DNA of 64,000 nt from Bacillaceae bacterium (GTDB taxonomy: Bacteria > Bacillota > Bacilli > JACDOE01), in assembly GCA_017656255.1 (NCBI GenBank), contig JACDOE010000008.1, forward strand, positions 1-64,000, in the 5' to 3' direction. The notes below the pieces were generated by a model. The model did not search any database and was not told the DNA's origin. It worked only from the letters and a program-made list of their open reading frames with translations. The position numbers and the translations under genes were made by a program. Below are positions 37,469 through 47,663 of this stretch, in pieces. Numbering within the stretch: the first letter of the stretch is position 1; each line of letters opens with the position of its first letter.

Positions 37469-39964
37469 ATGTTCTTGTTACGTAAGTGGACAGGCCTGGT
37501 TCGACCCATGCAATCCTATTTTTTGACGGGAGGGATCACCATTATTTTACGACGTTTTATTCAATCGATTAAAAAATGGGGCTACATTGTCTTTTTTAAA
37601 TGGAGCATTCTCCATCTGGTTATGGGCTTTTTACTCGGACGAGCCCTCATTTTGCAGGAACTATCTCCGTTTGCCGTGCCTTATTTCGCCGTCATGTACT
37701 TTTTGAGAAAGGACAAGATCTTTTATATCGGACTCGCTCTGGTGTTCGGCGCATCCACGCACCATGCCGGTCTTGGCTGGATGACTTTTTTCAGCCTGTT
37801 TTTAACTCTGATCACGTTACTGATCATGGAGCGGCATCACAAAACGGATCTTTCCTATACTCCGTTTATTGTGCTGGGATCGGTTCTCATCAGTCACACA
37901 ATCTATGACTATTATGAAGGAACATGGAACGGTTACGCCCTGTTCATGAACGGGGTTGAGGCCGTCATGAGTCTGGTCCTGACATTAATCTTTATACAGT
38001 CTCTACCTGTTTTATCTTTCAAAAAACAGCGGTACCAGCTGAAAAATGAAGAAGTGGTGTGCCTGGTGATTCTGCTGGCTTCTGTGATGACTGGTACCAT
38101 TGGCTGGTATGTTGAGAATACGTCGGTTGAACATATATTATCCCGTTTTTTAGTGCTGGTTTTTGCTTTTATTGGTGGAGGAACAGTGGGTGCAACAGTG
38201 GGTGTTGTGACCGGTATTATCCTGAGTCTGGCCGATATCAACGCGATGTATCAGATGAGTTTACTGGCTTTCTCCGGTTTGCTGGCCGGGTTGCTAAAGG
38301 AAGGGGGCAGGCTCGGCACAATTGCCGGAATGATGATCGGTTCCAGCATCCTGTCTATCTATGTGGGCAATCAGGGTGAAATCATTGCCTCGGTCAGGGA
38401 GTCTGCTGTTGCCGTACTTCTGTTCCTGCTCATGCCCCGGCCGATATTGACAGCCATCTCGCGTTATATTCCGGGATCACAGGAGTACATGCAGTCTCAG
38501 AATGATTACCTTCGAAAAGTACGGGATGTGACGGCTGAGAAAGTGCAAAATTTTGCCCGCCTTTTTGAGCAACTGTCGGTCAGTTTTATTGAATATGCGC
38601 CGGCTGAACAGGAAAACGAACAGAAAATCGACCTGTTTTTAAGCGAGGTGACGCGACAAACCTGTCAGAAATGCTGGAAAAAGGAACAGTGCTGGGATCG
38701 CGACTTTTTGAACACCTATGAGTCAATGGCGGTGATGGCCAAACAAATTGATGAAACCGGGGAACTGCATCAAATGGATGTCCCGGGACCGTTTCAAAAG
38801 AAATGTGTCAAAACGGATAAAGTGATTCAGGCGATGCATCATCAACTGGATCAACTGAAACATCATTTACAGATGAAACGCCAGATCCAGGATGCCCGGC
38901 GACTGGTGGGGGACCAGCTTGCAGGCGTATCGCGGGTGATGCGTGATTTTTCAAAAGAGATTCAAAAAGAGGCGGAAGACCTGAATGTTCAGGAACAGCA
39001 GATTTTGAACGCACTCGAGGGACTGGGGCTTTCTATTCGCGATGTAGAAGTGGTCAGCCTTGAAGAAGGAAATGTACACATCAGAGTGACCCTGCCGTCC
39101 TGTTTTGCCAGAGATGAATGTCAGAAAATCGTGGCTCCGCTACTGACCAACTTGCTGGGAGAAAACATCGCGGTCAAACAGGATGAAATGGAAGATGATG
39201 CAGACGGCTATTGTATATTAAGTCTGGTTTCGGCGAAAGAATACATGGTGGAAACCGGTGTCGCCGGTGCAGCCAAGGGCGGGAAGTTGTTGTCCGGCGA
39301 CAGTTTCAAGTCGATGGATCTGGGCAATGGCAAATTCGCGCTCGCTATCAGTGACGGAATGGGGAATGGAGAACGTGCCCATATGGAAAGCACGGCTACG
39401 CTGGAACTGTTGCAACAACTTTTGAAAAGCGGCATGGATGAAACGCTGGCTTTAAAATCGGTCAATTCCATTCTGTCACTGAGATCGACGGATGAAATCT
39501 TTGCAACAGTAGATCTGGCGCTGATCGATCTTTATTCTGCCGATACCAGGTTTATCAAATTCGGTTCAACGCCCAGTTTTGTTAAAAGAGGGAACCGTGT
39601 ATTTACCATCAGCTCCAGTAATCTGCCGATCGGGATTATTCAGGACATCGAGGTGGACGTGGTATCGGAACAATTAAAACCGGGGGATCTTCTCATTATG
39701 ATGACAGACGGTATTTATGATGCGCCCGGGGATGTCGAGAACAAAGAACGGTGGATGAAGCGAATCATTGCCGAGCTTGAAACGGACGACCCGCAGGAGG
39801 TGGCTGATTGTCTGCTGGAGAGGGTGATTCGTCACCACTACGGTGAGATTGCTGACGATATGACGGTGATGGTGGCACGGATTGACAGGCAACTTCCGGA
39901 ATGGTCCGCTATTCAAATCCCCAACTTTGACAAAATTGAACGTCCATCCCAGACCGTAAGTTAA
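37469..39964 (+). CDS. spoIIE: Stage II sporulation serine phosphatase SpoIIE
   Basis: 831 residues. About ten membrane segments fill residues 40-325. They are followed by a cysteine-bearing linker and a C-terminal PP2C phosphatase (about 600-825) with metal aspartates in AISDGMGNGERA and MMTDGIYDAPGD. SpoIIE dephosphorylates SpoIIAA and so activates sigma-F in the forespore, and joins FtsZ at the polar septum. GGGTGGAG precedes ATG 37469. Confidence 0.97.
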   Translation: MFLLRKWTGLVRPMQSYFLTGGITIILRRFIQSIKKWGYIVFFKWSILHLVMGFLLGRALILQELSPFAVPYFAVMYFLRKDKIFYIGLALVFGASTHHAGLGWMTFFSLFLTLITLLIMERHHKTDLSYTPFIVLGSVLISHTIYDYYEGTWNGYALFMNGVEAVMSLVLTLIFIQSLPVLSFKKQRYQLKNEEVVCLVILLASVMTGTIGWYVENTSVEHILSRFLVLVFAFIGGGTVGATVGVVTGIILSLADINAMYQMSLLAFSGLLAGLLKEGGRLGTIAGMMIGSSILSIYVGNQGEIIASVRESAVAVLLFLLMPRPILTAISRYIPGSQEYMQSQNDYLRKVRDVTAEKVQNFARLFEQLSVSFIEYAPAEQENEQKIDLFLSEVTRQTCQKCWKKEQCWDRDFLNTYESMAVMAKQIDETGELHQMDVPGPFQKKCVKTDKVIQAMHHQLDQLKHHLQMKRQIQDARRLVGDQLAGVSRVMRDFSKEIQKEAEDLNVQEQQILNALEGLGLSIRDVEVVSLEEGNVHIRVTLPSCFARDECQKIVAPLLTNLLGENIAVKQDEMEDDADGYCILSLVSAKEYMVETGVAGAAKGGKLLSGDSFKSMDLGNGKFALAISDGMGNGERAHMESTATLELLQQLLKSGMDETLALKSVNSILSLRSTDEIFATVDLALIDLYSADTRFIKFGSTPSFVKRGNRVFTISSSNLPIGIIQDIEVDVVSEQLKPGDLLIMMTDGIYDAPGDVENKERWMKRIIAELETDDPQEVADCLLERVIRHHYGEIADDMTVMVARIDRQLPEWSAIQIPNFDKIERPSQTVS

Positions 39965-40041
39965 GTGCTGGGGTATGACCTCCACCCTTTTGGTTCATAA
40001 TGGTAAAAGAATCCAGAACCATATGGTGTGAGGTGAGAAAG

Positions 40042-40806
40042 GTGGAAGAAGCAGTTTTAAAACAGATTCTCCTGATAACGGATGGGTGTTCCAATACCGG
40101 AGTGAGCCCGGTCGAAGCAGCGGAATCCGCAGTGGAACTTGGGGTTACAATTAATGTAATTGGCGTGGGGAATCCGGATGTCAATCCGCACGCAGCCCGG
40201 GAAATTGAAAGTATTGCGGAAGCCGGGAACGGACTGTATGAAATTGTGACACCCCGTCAATTGTCCCAAACGGTCCAGATGGTCACCAGACAGGCCATGA
40301 CCCGAACCATTAACCGGGTGGTGCAAAAAGAACTTCAGCAATTGCTGGGAACCTCGACCCTGTCTGAATTACCACCTGATTCAAGGATGGAGGTGGTTAA
40401 AAAAGCGGAAGACATCGGCGAAAATTGTACGTTGCAGATTTTGCTTCTTATCGACACCAGTGCGAGCATGAAGTCAAAAATAAAAGCTGTTGAACAGGCC
40501 ATCTATGAATTCGACATCAGTTTACGATCAAGGGCAGGAAATAGCTTGATCTGCGTGGCAACATTTCCCGGGAAATTGACATATTTAGAAGAAAAAATCG
40601 ATTGGACGGAAGATATTTCCCACTTGAAATTACTTCCCAGGAAAATCCTGATGTCGGGTGTCACGCCAACCGGTCCTGCCCTCATGGAATCTCTGCAAAA
40701 ATTCGATCATCGGGACAACCGTTCCCTGATACGAGGGTCCAGAAATACATTGCGCGAAGGTGCGAAAACAAAAACGTCGGGGTTGTTAAAGGACCATGTC
40801 TTCTAA
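40042..40806 (+). CDS. yabS: VWA-domain protein YabS
   Basis: 254 residues. A von Willebrand A fold with the MIDAS motif DTSASMKSK (about 151-159), preceded by VWA-like strands (QILLITDGCSNTG, TINVIGVGNPDVN). Function unknown. GTG 40042 has GAGGTG six bases upstream. It ends overlapping yabT by 11 bases and shares with it the position of B. subtilis yabS-yabT. Confidence 0.88.
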   Translation: MEEAVLKQILLITDGCSNTGVSPVEAAESAVELGVTINVIGVGNPDVNPHAAREIESIAEAGNGLYEIVTPRQLSQTVQMVTRQAMTRTINRVVQKELQQLLGTSTLSELPPDSRMEVVKKAEDIGENCTLQILLLIDTSASMKSKIKAVEQAIYEFDISLRSRAGNSLICVATFPGKLTYLEEKIDWTEDISHLKLLPRKILMSGVTPTGPALMESLQKFDHRDNRSLIRGSRNTLREGAKTKTSGLLKDHVF

Positions 40807-41680
40807 TCTGTCAAAAATAAAAATAACCGGGAAATGGAACCGGAACACCTATGTAATTGAAAAATCACTGGGAAAAGGAGCGAATGGGCAAGTTTTTCTG
40901 GCCCGTCAAAATGACAGGCCCTGTGCGCTGAAACTGGGTGAAAACGAAACGGATTTAATGCATGAGATTAAAACCCTGAAATACATACAACAGGCTCAAG
41001 CAGGTAAACTTGGGCCTTTTTTGCATGATGTGGATGACACAGAGTGGAACGGGAGAACGATGAGTTTTTATGTGATGGACTGGATTGAGGGAATAACCTT
41101 AAAAACATTCATCAATCGCCAGAGATGGATGACTGTCGGTCAGGTGAAGGAAGTGATTCTCCCCTTGCTTGATGACCTGGAAATGATCCATCAGACCGGT
41201 CATGGATTTGGGGATTTAAAACCGGAAAATATTATCCTGGAAAAGGAGAGCGGACGTCCGATTCTGGTGGATTACGGAGGGGTGACACCCTTCGGGCGAT
41301 CGGTCCGGCAATTTACGGAGGATTATGACAGGTCTTCCTGGAAAGCGGGATTGCGGGTGTCGGAACCTTCGTACGATTTGTTTGCCATTGGATTGCTCAT
41401 GGTGGAAATGGTGGTCGGTTCGCCGGCCTGGAAAAAATGTGCCTCCCGGCGCAGGCTCGGTTCACTTTATGATATAATACGTAGGCATAAACAGATTCAA
41501 CCGCTTAATCCCCTTTTTAAAAAAGTGTTTCAGAGTCAGTATGAAAATGTGGGGGATTTCAGGCAGGACCTGATTGATTCACCGGATCAAAGAAACCACA
41601 TTCAGGCAGAGCGATGGATTCCGGTTCTGTTTCTCTTATCATCCGTGCTGTTTGTGTTTTCTGTTTATCTTTATTTTTAA
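40796..41680 (+). CDS. yabT: Membrane-anchored Ser/Thr protein kinase YabT
   Basis: 294 residues. A Hanks-type kinase: glycine loop LGKGANGQVF (about 24-33), ATP lysine in CALKLG, catalytic loop GFGDLKPEN, and DYG in place of DFG. One membrane segment is at the C terminus (about 274-294, FLLSSVLFVFSVYLYF). In B. subtilis YabT is activated by DNA and phosphorylates RecA early in sporulation. It overlaps the end of yabS. Confidence 0.9.
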   Translation: MSSNLSKIKITGKWNRNTYVIEKSLGKGANGQVFLARQNDRPCALKLGENETDLMHEIKTLKYIQQAQAGKLGPFLHDVDDTEWNGRTMSFYVMDWIEGITLKTFINRQRWMTVGQVKEVILPLLDDLEMIHQTGHGFGDLKPENIILEKESGRPILVDYGGVTPFGRSVRQFTEDYDRSSWKAGLRVSEPSYDLFAIGLLMVEMVVGSPAWKKCASRRRLGSLYDIIRRHKQIQPLNPLFKKVFQSQYENVGDFRQDLIDSPDQRNHIQAERWIPVLFLLSSVLFVFSVYLYF

Positions 41681-41709
41681 TGTGTGATGTAAAGAGAGTG
41701 GGACAAGTC

Positions 41710-43125
41710 ATGCTAAGAGAACGGGTAAAAAATCAAATTCTGCGAAAACAACTGATTAAACCTGAAGATCGCATTCTGGTTGCGGTTTCCGGTGGACCGG
41801 ATTCAATCGCTTTATTACATATTCTGAAATCACTTTCAGACGAACAGGGATGGGAGGTGGCTGCTGCCCATCTCAATCATGGTTTTCGCGGTGAAGAATC
41901 GGAAGCGGATGCGGAATATGTTCGGTCATTTTGCCAACAGTACGATATTCCGCTGGAAATCAGGTTTGTGGACGTGCCGAAGTACATGAAGGAGACGGGA
42001 AGAGGCGCCCAGGAGAGTGCAAGGGAAATTCGTTATGAGTTTCTGACCGAAATTGCCGGGCGGTACCATATGTCTAAAATCGCCACCGGACATCATGCCG
42101 ATGACCAGATCGAAACCATTTTGATGAGAATTATCCGCGGGACCGGTCTGGATGGTTTGCAGGGGATGCCCGAGATAAGAAAGATTGGTCCGGTTGAAGT
42201 GGTGCGTCCGTTGCTTTCATTTAGAAAACAGGAACTCGAAGATTACTGCCGGGAGCATGATTTGAATCCGCGCCGGGATTCCTCCAATGAGTCTGTGAAA
42301 TATACACGTAATAAAGTCAGGCTGGACGTTTTGCCGGTTCTAAGAGAGATTAATCCGGGTGTAGATGAAGCGGTGTTGCAACTGGGCGAAATCGCAGCTG
42401 AAGAAACCCACTTTATGAACCGGGAGGCCATGCATATACTGGAAAAGGTTATGGAACAGAAAGACCGGCATAAAATGGTGATTAACCGGACCGTGTTACA
42501 AGAATTTGACATCGCTTTACAACGAAGAGTGTGTAAATTAATATTAAGTTGTCTGTTTCATAATCGGAATCAGAATGAACGGACATTTTCCTTAATTTCC
42601 GATATTTTGCGATTCATCCGGAATCCTGAGCCTTCAGGATCGATTGATATACCCGGCGGTTACATCAGTAAAAATTATGATCGAGTTGTTTTTTCCAACC
42701 AGGAAAGACGGGACAAAGAGGCCGTTTTTTTTGAGTATGTGCTGAATATTCCGGGGGAAACGGTGATCCCGGAAACAGGGCATACGTTTCATGCGCGGTT
42801 GGCACGACAGCTGTCCGCAGATTTTCGCTCGCAGAATATTTTCCAGGATGAGCGGGCGGCGGTATTTGATTGGGATCAACTTGAACAGCCCCTGAAAGTC
42901 CGCCGGCGTATGCCGGGAGATCGCATTCAACTAATGAACAGAGGGGGAAAACAAAAGGTCAAAGATGTCTTGATTAATGAAAAAGTACCCAGAGAGCAAA
43001 GGGATCACATCCCTGTCATAACCCGGGGAGATAACAGGGTGATCTGGATCCCCGGAGTCAAAAGGTCCGGAGAAGCACTGGTGTCATCTTCCACGGAGAA
43101 TTTCTTGATTATAGAAGTAGAATAA
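41710..43125 (+). CDS. tilS: tRNA(Ile)-lysidine synthetase
   Basis: 471 residues. Makes lysidine at C34 of tRNA-Ile(CAU), an essential step. The PP-loop SGGPDS is at 27-32, HLNHGFRGEESEAD and HHADDQIETILMRIIRGT follow, and a C-terminal domain contains VRRRMPGDRIQLMNRGGKQKVKD. The frame opens back to 41614 inside yabT; GAGAGTGGGA upstream favours ATG 41710. hprT follows. Confidence 0.96.
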   Translation: MLRERVKNQILRKQLIKPEDRILVAVSGGPDSIALLHILKSLSDEQGWEVAAAHLNHGFRGEESEADAEYVRSFCQQYDIPLEIRFVDVPKYMKETGRGAQESAREIRYEFLTEIAGRYHMSKIATGHHADDQIETILMRIIRGTGLDGLQGMPEIRKIGPVEVVRPLLSFRKQELEDYCREHDLNPRRDSSNESVKYTRNKVRLDVLPVLREINPGVDEAVLQLGEIAAEETHFMNREAMHILEKVMEQKDRHKMVINRTVLQEFDIALQRRVCKLILSCLFHNRNQNERTFSLISDILRFIRNPEPSGSIDIPGGYISKNYDRVVFSNQERRDKEAVFFEYVLNIPGETVIPETGHTFHARLARQLSADFRSQNIFQDERAAVFDWDQLEQPLKVRRRMPGDRIQLMNRGGKQKVKDVLINEKVPREQRDHIPVITRGDNRVIWIPGVKRSGEALVSSSTENFLIIEVE

Positions 43126-43155
43126 GTTTGAATGGTTGCAGGAGGTTTCTCAGGT

Positions 43156-43695
43156 ATGGAAAATGATATTAAAGAAGTTTTACTCTCAGAAGAAATTATT
43201 CAGGCAAAGGTACAGGAACTGGGAAGAGTATTAAGTAATGAGTACGAGGGGAAGAATCCGCTGGTTATATGTGTTTTGAAAGGGGCCGCTCCGTTCATGG
43301 CCGATTTGATCCGGCGCATGAGTATCCCGCTGGAGATTGATTTTATGGCCGTTTCGAGCTACGGTGCCTCAACGGAATCTTCGGGTGTGGTCCGTATTCT
43401 GAAAGACCTCGATACCCCGGTGGAAGGACGTCACATCCTTGTCGTTGAGGATATCATCGACAGTGGCCTGACTTTATCTTATCTGATTGATTTGCTTGAA
43501 CGAAGAAATGCAGCTTCAATTAAGGTAGCAACACTTCTGGACAAACCGCATCAGCGAACTGTCGATTTGAAACCGGACTATTGCGGTTTTGTGGTGCCCA
43601 ACGAATTTGTTGTGGGGTATGGTTTGGATTATGCTGAAAAGTACCGAAACCTTCCTTATATTGGCATCTTAAAACCGGAAGTCTATAAAAGCTAG
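43156..43695 (+). CDS. hprT: Hypoxanthine phosphoribosyltransferase
   Basis: 179 residues. Salvages hypoxanthine and guanine using PRPP. The PRPP motif is [11 protein letters not shown] (about 101-111), with [14 protein letters not shown] earlier and [20 protein letters not shown] near the end. GCAGGAGG (43138-43145) supports ATG 43156, giving MENDIKEV. It precedes ftsH as in B. subtilis. Confidence 0.96.
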   Translation: MENDIKEVLLSEEIIQAKVQELGRVLSNEYEGKNPLVICVLKGAAPFMADLIRRMSIPLEIDFMAVSSYGASTESSGVVRILKDLDTPVEGRHILVVEDIIDSGLTLSYLIDLLERRNAASIKVATLLDKPHQRTVDLKPDYCGFVVPNEFVVGYGLDYAEKYRNLPYIGILKPEVYKS

Positions 43696-43700
43696 TTATG

Positions 43701-43729
43701 TTGTGGATGGTTTTGAGATGTGGTAAAAT
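43701..43729 (+). promoter_or_regulatory. Possible sigma-A promoter of ftsH
   Basis: TTGTGG (43701-43706) and TAAAAT (43724-43729) are 17 bp apart, 35 bases before ftsH. Confidence 0.45.
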
Positions 43730-43763
43730 AATGAAAGTGTTCTTGCTCGAGAGGAGGTAAGCG

Positions 43764-45677
43764 ATGAATCGCTTTTTTCGGAATACAGGATTTTATTTAT
43801 TAATTTTTTTGGTTACGGTAGGAATCGTAAATGTTTTTGTAACAGGTGACCAGGAAACAAATCAAATATCGTATGATGAATTTCGGGAACATCTGGATGC
43901 GGATAACATCAAATCCATAACGCTACGTCCCGAAGGCGGAACCTATTATATTACAGGTGAATTCAAAAATCCTCCGGAAGGCAAAACGACGGCCGATTTC
44001 TATACAAACGGTCCACTTTACAACAATTTGACCATCCTGGATCGGATCGAGCAGGCAAACATTGAGGAAGAAAAGTACCTGCCGCAGGAAGGGGAATCCT
44101 TGTGGCTTACCTTTTTAACTTCCATCATACCGTTTGTCATCATCTTTGTCCTGTTTTTCTTTCTGTTAAATCAGGCACAGGGCGGCGGCAGTCGCGTTAT
44201 GAATTTTGGAAAGAGCAAGGCCAAGCTTTACACGGAGGAGAAAAAGAAAGTTACGTTTGATGATGTCGCCGGCGCTGATGAAGAAAAAGAAGAGCTGGTT
44301 GAAGTTGTAGACTTTCTGAAAGATCCCAGGAAATTTTCAACACTGGGTGCGCGAATTCCGAAAGGAGTTCTGCTTGTCGGGCCTCCGGGAACGGGTAAAA
44401 CCCTTCTGGCACGGGCTGTTGCCGGTGAAGCGGGAGTTCCTTTTTTCAGTATCAGTGGTTCGGACTTTGTTGAGATGTTTGTCGGTGTGGGTGCGTCACG
44501 TGTTCGTGACCTGTTCGAGAATGCGAAAAAGAACGCTCCCTGCATCATATTTATAGATGAGATTGATGCGGTAGGACGTCAGCGTGGAGCCGGGCTGGGC
44601 GGCGGACATGATGAAAGGGAGCAGACGCTGAACCAGTTGCTGGTGGAAATGGACGGGTTTGGTGCCAATGAGGGAATCATTATCATCGCAGCTACGAACC
44701 GTCCTGATATTCTGGATCCGGCGCTGCTTCGTCCGGGACGTTTTGACCGTCAGATCACCGTAGATCGTCCCGATGTGAAAGGCCGCGAGGATATCCTGAA
44801 AGTCCATGCACGTAACAAGCCGCTTGATGATACGGTTAACTTGAATGTCATCGCCAGACGGACGCCCGGATTTACGGGAGCAGACCTCGAAAACCTGCTC
44901 AATGAAGCGGCGCTTCTGGCTGCGCGTCGTAACTTGAAAAATATCGGGATGGCCGAGGTGGATGAAGCAATCGACAGAGTGATTGCCGGACCCGAGAAAA
45001 AATCGAGGGTCGTCAGTGATAAAGAAAAGCGAATTGTCGCTTATCATGAAGCGGGACATACCATCATCGGTTATCATCTGAAAAATGCAGACATGGTGCA
45101 CAAAGTTACGATTGTTCCGCGCGGAAATGCCGGCGGTTATGTTGTGATGCTGCCGAAAGAAGACCGGTTTAATATGACCCGCCAGGAACTGCTTGATAAA
45201 ATCACCGGGCTCCTGGGCGGCCGGGTAGCTGAGGAAATTATCTTCGGCGATGTCAGTACCGGTGCCCATAATGACTTTGAAAAAGCAACCGGTATTGCAC
45301 GGCGCATGGTAACCGAATTCGGTATGAGTGAAAAACTGGGTCCGATGCAGTTCGGGCGTTCTCAGGGGCAGGTTTTCCTTGGCAGGGACCTGGGTCATGA
45401 GCAGAACTACAGTGACAAGATCGCCTATGAGATTGATCTTGAAATTCAGAAGATCATCCGGGATTCTTATGAACGGAGCCGCGAGCTGCTCACCAAACAC
45501 CGTGACCAGTTGGAGCTTGTAGCCAGAACATTGCTGGAAGTGGAGACGCTGGATGCGGAAGAAATCAAGCAGTTGATTGAAACCGGAAAGCTGGAAAACC
45601 AGAGATTCTCCGTTGAAAAAGATGATGATGGCGAAGTCAAAGTGCAGTTTCATCCGAAGGATGAAGATGAAAAATAA
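43764..45677 (+). CDS. ftsH: ATP-dependent zinc metalloprotease FtsH
   Basis: 637 residues. Two membrane segments (about 7-25 and 113-133) flank an extracytoplasmic domain. The AAA+ module has GPPGTGKT near 209 and IIFIDEID near 263. The protease has HEAGH near 428 as the zinc site. It degrades membrane proteins and regulators such as Spo0E-type phosphatases. GAGAGGAGG precedes ATG 43764. Confidence 0.98.
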   Translation: MNRFFRNTGFYLLIFLVTVGIVNVFVTGDQETNQISYDEFREHLDADNIKSITLRPEGGTYYITGEFKNPPEGKTTADFYTNGPLYNNLTILDRIEQANIEEEKYLPQEGESLWLTFLTSIIPFVIIFVLFFFLLNQAQGGGSRVMNFGKSKAKLYTEEKKKVTFDDVAGADEEKEELVEVVDFLKDPRKFSTLGARIPKGVLLVGPPGTGKTLLARAVAGEAGVPFFSISGSDFVEMFVGVGASRVRDLFENAKKNAPCIIFIDEIDAVGRQRGAGLGGGHDEREQTLNQLLVEMDGFGANEGIIIIAATNRPDILDPALLRPGRFDRQITVDRPDVKGREDILKVHARNKPLDDTVNLNVIARRTPGFTGADLENLLNEAALLAARRNLKNIGMAEVDEAIDRVIAGPEKKSRVVSDKEKRIVAYHEAGHTIIGYHLKNADMVHKVTIVPRGNAGGYVVMLPKEDRFNMTRQELLDKITGLLGGRVAEEIIFGDVSTGAHNDFEKATGIARRMVTEFGMSEKLGPMQFGRSQGQVFLGRDLGHEQNYSDKIAYEIDLEIQKIIRDSYERSRELLTKHRDQLELVARTLLEVETLDAEEIKQLIETGKLENQRFSVEKDDDGEVKVQFHPKDEDEK

Positions 45678-45686
45678 GAAGAAAAT

Positions 45687-45722
45687 TAAAACCACCTGGA
45701 CTTTGTTTCAGGTGGTTTTTGA
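45687..45722. terminator. Bidirectional terminator between ftsH and the convergent gene
   Basis: AAACCACCTG (45689-45698) pairs with CAGGTGGTTT (45709-45718). T-rich runs occur on both strands, so it can end ftsH and the minus-strand gene at 45740. Confidence 0.8.
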
Positions 45723-45739
45723 TTTCCTGCAATCACGAA

Positions 45740-46018
45740 TCAATCAAAGAAATCGAAATCATCAAAGTCATCAAAGTCTCCTCCCAGGAACAGAAGGAAG
45801 AATAACAGAGGAAGGAGAAAGCTGAATCCACCCACCTGTCTGGCTTTTTTACCTTTAACCATCGGCTGGGCTCTCATGACCACGTGATTGTTTTTAATGC
45901 CGCGTACGGTTACCCGATATCGTCTGCCGCCACCTGTCTTCATTGTAAAGGGCTTCCCTTTCATTTTCTCGATAATGCGCTCCAGTTGCTGTTGTTTGTC
46001 CGGGGGTATTTGAGACAT
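45740..46018 (-). CDS. Small tail-anchored-type membrane protein with acidic-aromatic tail
   Basis: 92 residues; family not recognised. The first 60 residues are soluble and basic (MKGKPFTMKTGGGRRYRVTV). A hydrophobic stretch follows (FSFLLPLLFFLLFLGG, about 65-80), and the end is a striking acidic-aromatic tail GGDFDDFDDFDFFD. ATG 46018 has AGGAGGT eight bases upstream on the minus strand, which supports real translation. It lies opposite to its neighbours, between ftsH and a CPBP-type gene. The tail is encoded by an internal DNA repeat (TCATCAAAG on the plus strand). Confidence 0.7.
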   Translation of the reverse strand: MSQIPPDKQQQLERIIEKMKGKPFTMKTGGGRRYRVTVRGIKNNHVVMRAQPMVKGKKARQVGGFSFLLPLLFFLLFLGGDFDDFDDFDFFD

Positions 46019-46104
46019 TCGCACGACCTCCTTTTTAAAAAGGATTTCATTTTAGTTTATGGGGATAGCGAAATGGTGCCTGTACGTTTGTTACAAAATA
46101 CAGC

Positions 46105-46144
46105 AAAAAGGGCAGCAGGAATGGTTACCTGCTGCCCTTTTTTG
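46105..46144. terminator. Strong terminator of the CPBP-type gene
   Basis: AAAGGGCAGCAGG (46107-46119) and CCTGCTGCCCTTT (46128-46140) are exact complements with an 8-base loop and T runs on both strands. It ends the minus-strand gene at 46159. Confidence 0.9.
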
Positions 46145-46158
46145 AATATCCTATGTGG

Positions 46159-47556
46159 TTAGTAAATCAGTATTTCCGGAAGAAGCATGATTAACATATG
46201 GAGAAAAGCGGTTGACCACAGGTTGTTGGTTTTCCAGTAAAAATAACCGAGTATGAGCGCTTCAACCGGCGCGATCAGAAAAGATTGGATCAGGAGGCTG
46301 TCCCCGGATACCAGATCAGATAAAGATAACTGAAAATAAGTATAGATGGAAAAGGTTAAGGCTGTTAGGAGCAGTCCCCACAGCCAGCCGGTCCAGCGGA
46401 TGAATATTCGCTGCAAAATACCGCGCCAGTAAATTTCCTGCAGGAAGGCAATCAGCGGAAATTGCCAGATCCACAGGAGCCAGCCACCCTGCAGAGCCAG
46501 TTTAAGATCGGTCGGGATTTGCAGACTGCCGAACCACTGAAAGATAACGGCAAGGATAGCGGCCACAAGCATGGAAGAAAAAAGGTTATGTTTTCCGATG
46601 CCCAACAGTATATATCCTTTTTCCATATAAACGTACGGGATCAGGGCCAAAAGAATCAGGCCGACGGTAATCGCAATCTGATAACCGATAAACTGATCGG
46701 ACTTCATCACATCGTAAACAATAAAAAGAGAAAAGAGTGTGATGACGGATACAAAGCCCGGATAACGGTGAGAATCCCCGATGTAGAACAGGGGACGTTT
46801 ACGGGTAAATTGCAATGTTAATACATATGTCATGGACAGGGCGGCCGTCATTATGCCAATGATGACCATGATATTGGGAAGAGACAGGCCTTTTAAAATA
46901 GACTCCGATCGCCCTGCCTGCTTATCGAAAAGAACCGGCGGCCGGTCATCGACCTGAAATTCGACATGATCAGATTCGTGATAGCGGATTAATTGCCCGC
47001 CCGGCGTTGTGGCCAGCAAATAATGTCCCGCTTTTTTATCTTCTGTAAAGATTCGCTGGTAACCGAAAAGCTCAACGGACAAATATAAAAAAGACCGATG
47101 TTCAAGTAGTGACCGCATTTTCTTTGTTACAGCAGGAGTCAACGGAACCTCCTGTTTTTGACCATTGAGGTAAATATAGTCCCATGCCTGTTGTGTGATC
47201 GGGATGTATGCACCGGTAAGTGCATATTCCGTGTTCAGTTCTTCATCCGGAGATAGCAGCCGGGCGTTTCCGTTACCCACGACCACAAGCCCCTGCAGCA
47301 TCGACTGGGGGTCATAAAGGGGAATGACGGTGATCGGTTCCTCCCAGTCCAATTCCAGGGAGTCAAAGACAGTTGTTTGAAGATGAGAAAAAGTGTATGC
47401 TTTTTTTGTGGAAAGGGAAGCGAGAGATTCTCCGAGGTTCCCTTTTGACGTCGAGATCGATAAAATAATGAGACCGATGATAATGAATATGGAAGCTAGA
47501 GTAATAACGAAAGGAATCAGCGGGTTTTTTCTATGGATGTTGATAAACGAATTCAT
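46159..47556 (-). CDS. CPBP (CAAX-protease-like) membrane protein with degenerate motifs
   Basis: 465 residues. One N-terminal membrane segment (about 15-35) is followed by a large outside domain and about seven further membrane segments from about 225 on. The C-terminal part resembles the CPBP intramembrane protease/bacteriocin-immunity family. The first motif is QEIYWRG instead of EExxxR, the second looks like FSIYT instead of FxxxH, and the last is HMLIM. Several catalytic residues thus appear lost. The start ATG 47556 has GGGAGGG upstream; a longer frame to 47607 exists. It is not at this place in B. subtilis. Confidence 0.7.
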   Translation of the reverse strand: MNSFINIHRKNPLIPFVITLASIFIIIGLIILSISTSKGNLGESLASLSTKKAYTFSHLQTTVFDSLELDWEEPITVIPLYDPQSMLQGLVVVGNGNARLLSPDEELNTEYALTGAYIPITQQAWDYIYLNGQKQEVPLTPAVTKKMRSLLEHRSFLYLSVELFGYQRIFTEDKKAGHYLLATTPGGQLIRYHESDHVEFQVDDRPPVLFDKQAGRSESILKGLSLPNIMVIIGIMTAALSMTYVLTLQFTRKRPLFYIGDSHRYPGFVSVITLFSLFIVYDVMKSDQFIGYQIAITVGLILLALIPYVYMEKGYILLGIGKHNLFSSMLVAAILAVIFQWFGSLQIPTDLKLALQGGWLLWIWQFPLIAFLQEIYWRGILQRIFIRWTGWLWGLLLTALTFSIYTYFQLSLSDLVSGDSLLIQSFLIAPVEALILGYFYWKTNNLWSTAFLHMLIMLLPEILIY

Positions 47557-47663
47557 GTTGCCCTCCCGTACTGGTTGATGATTAACAGTTTCGACAATGG
47601 CCGGCAATATTCCTTCTCTTCCGCTATAATCATTCGCAAATCGTGAGGAAGGTGTGACTTATT

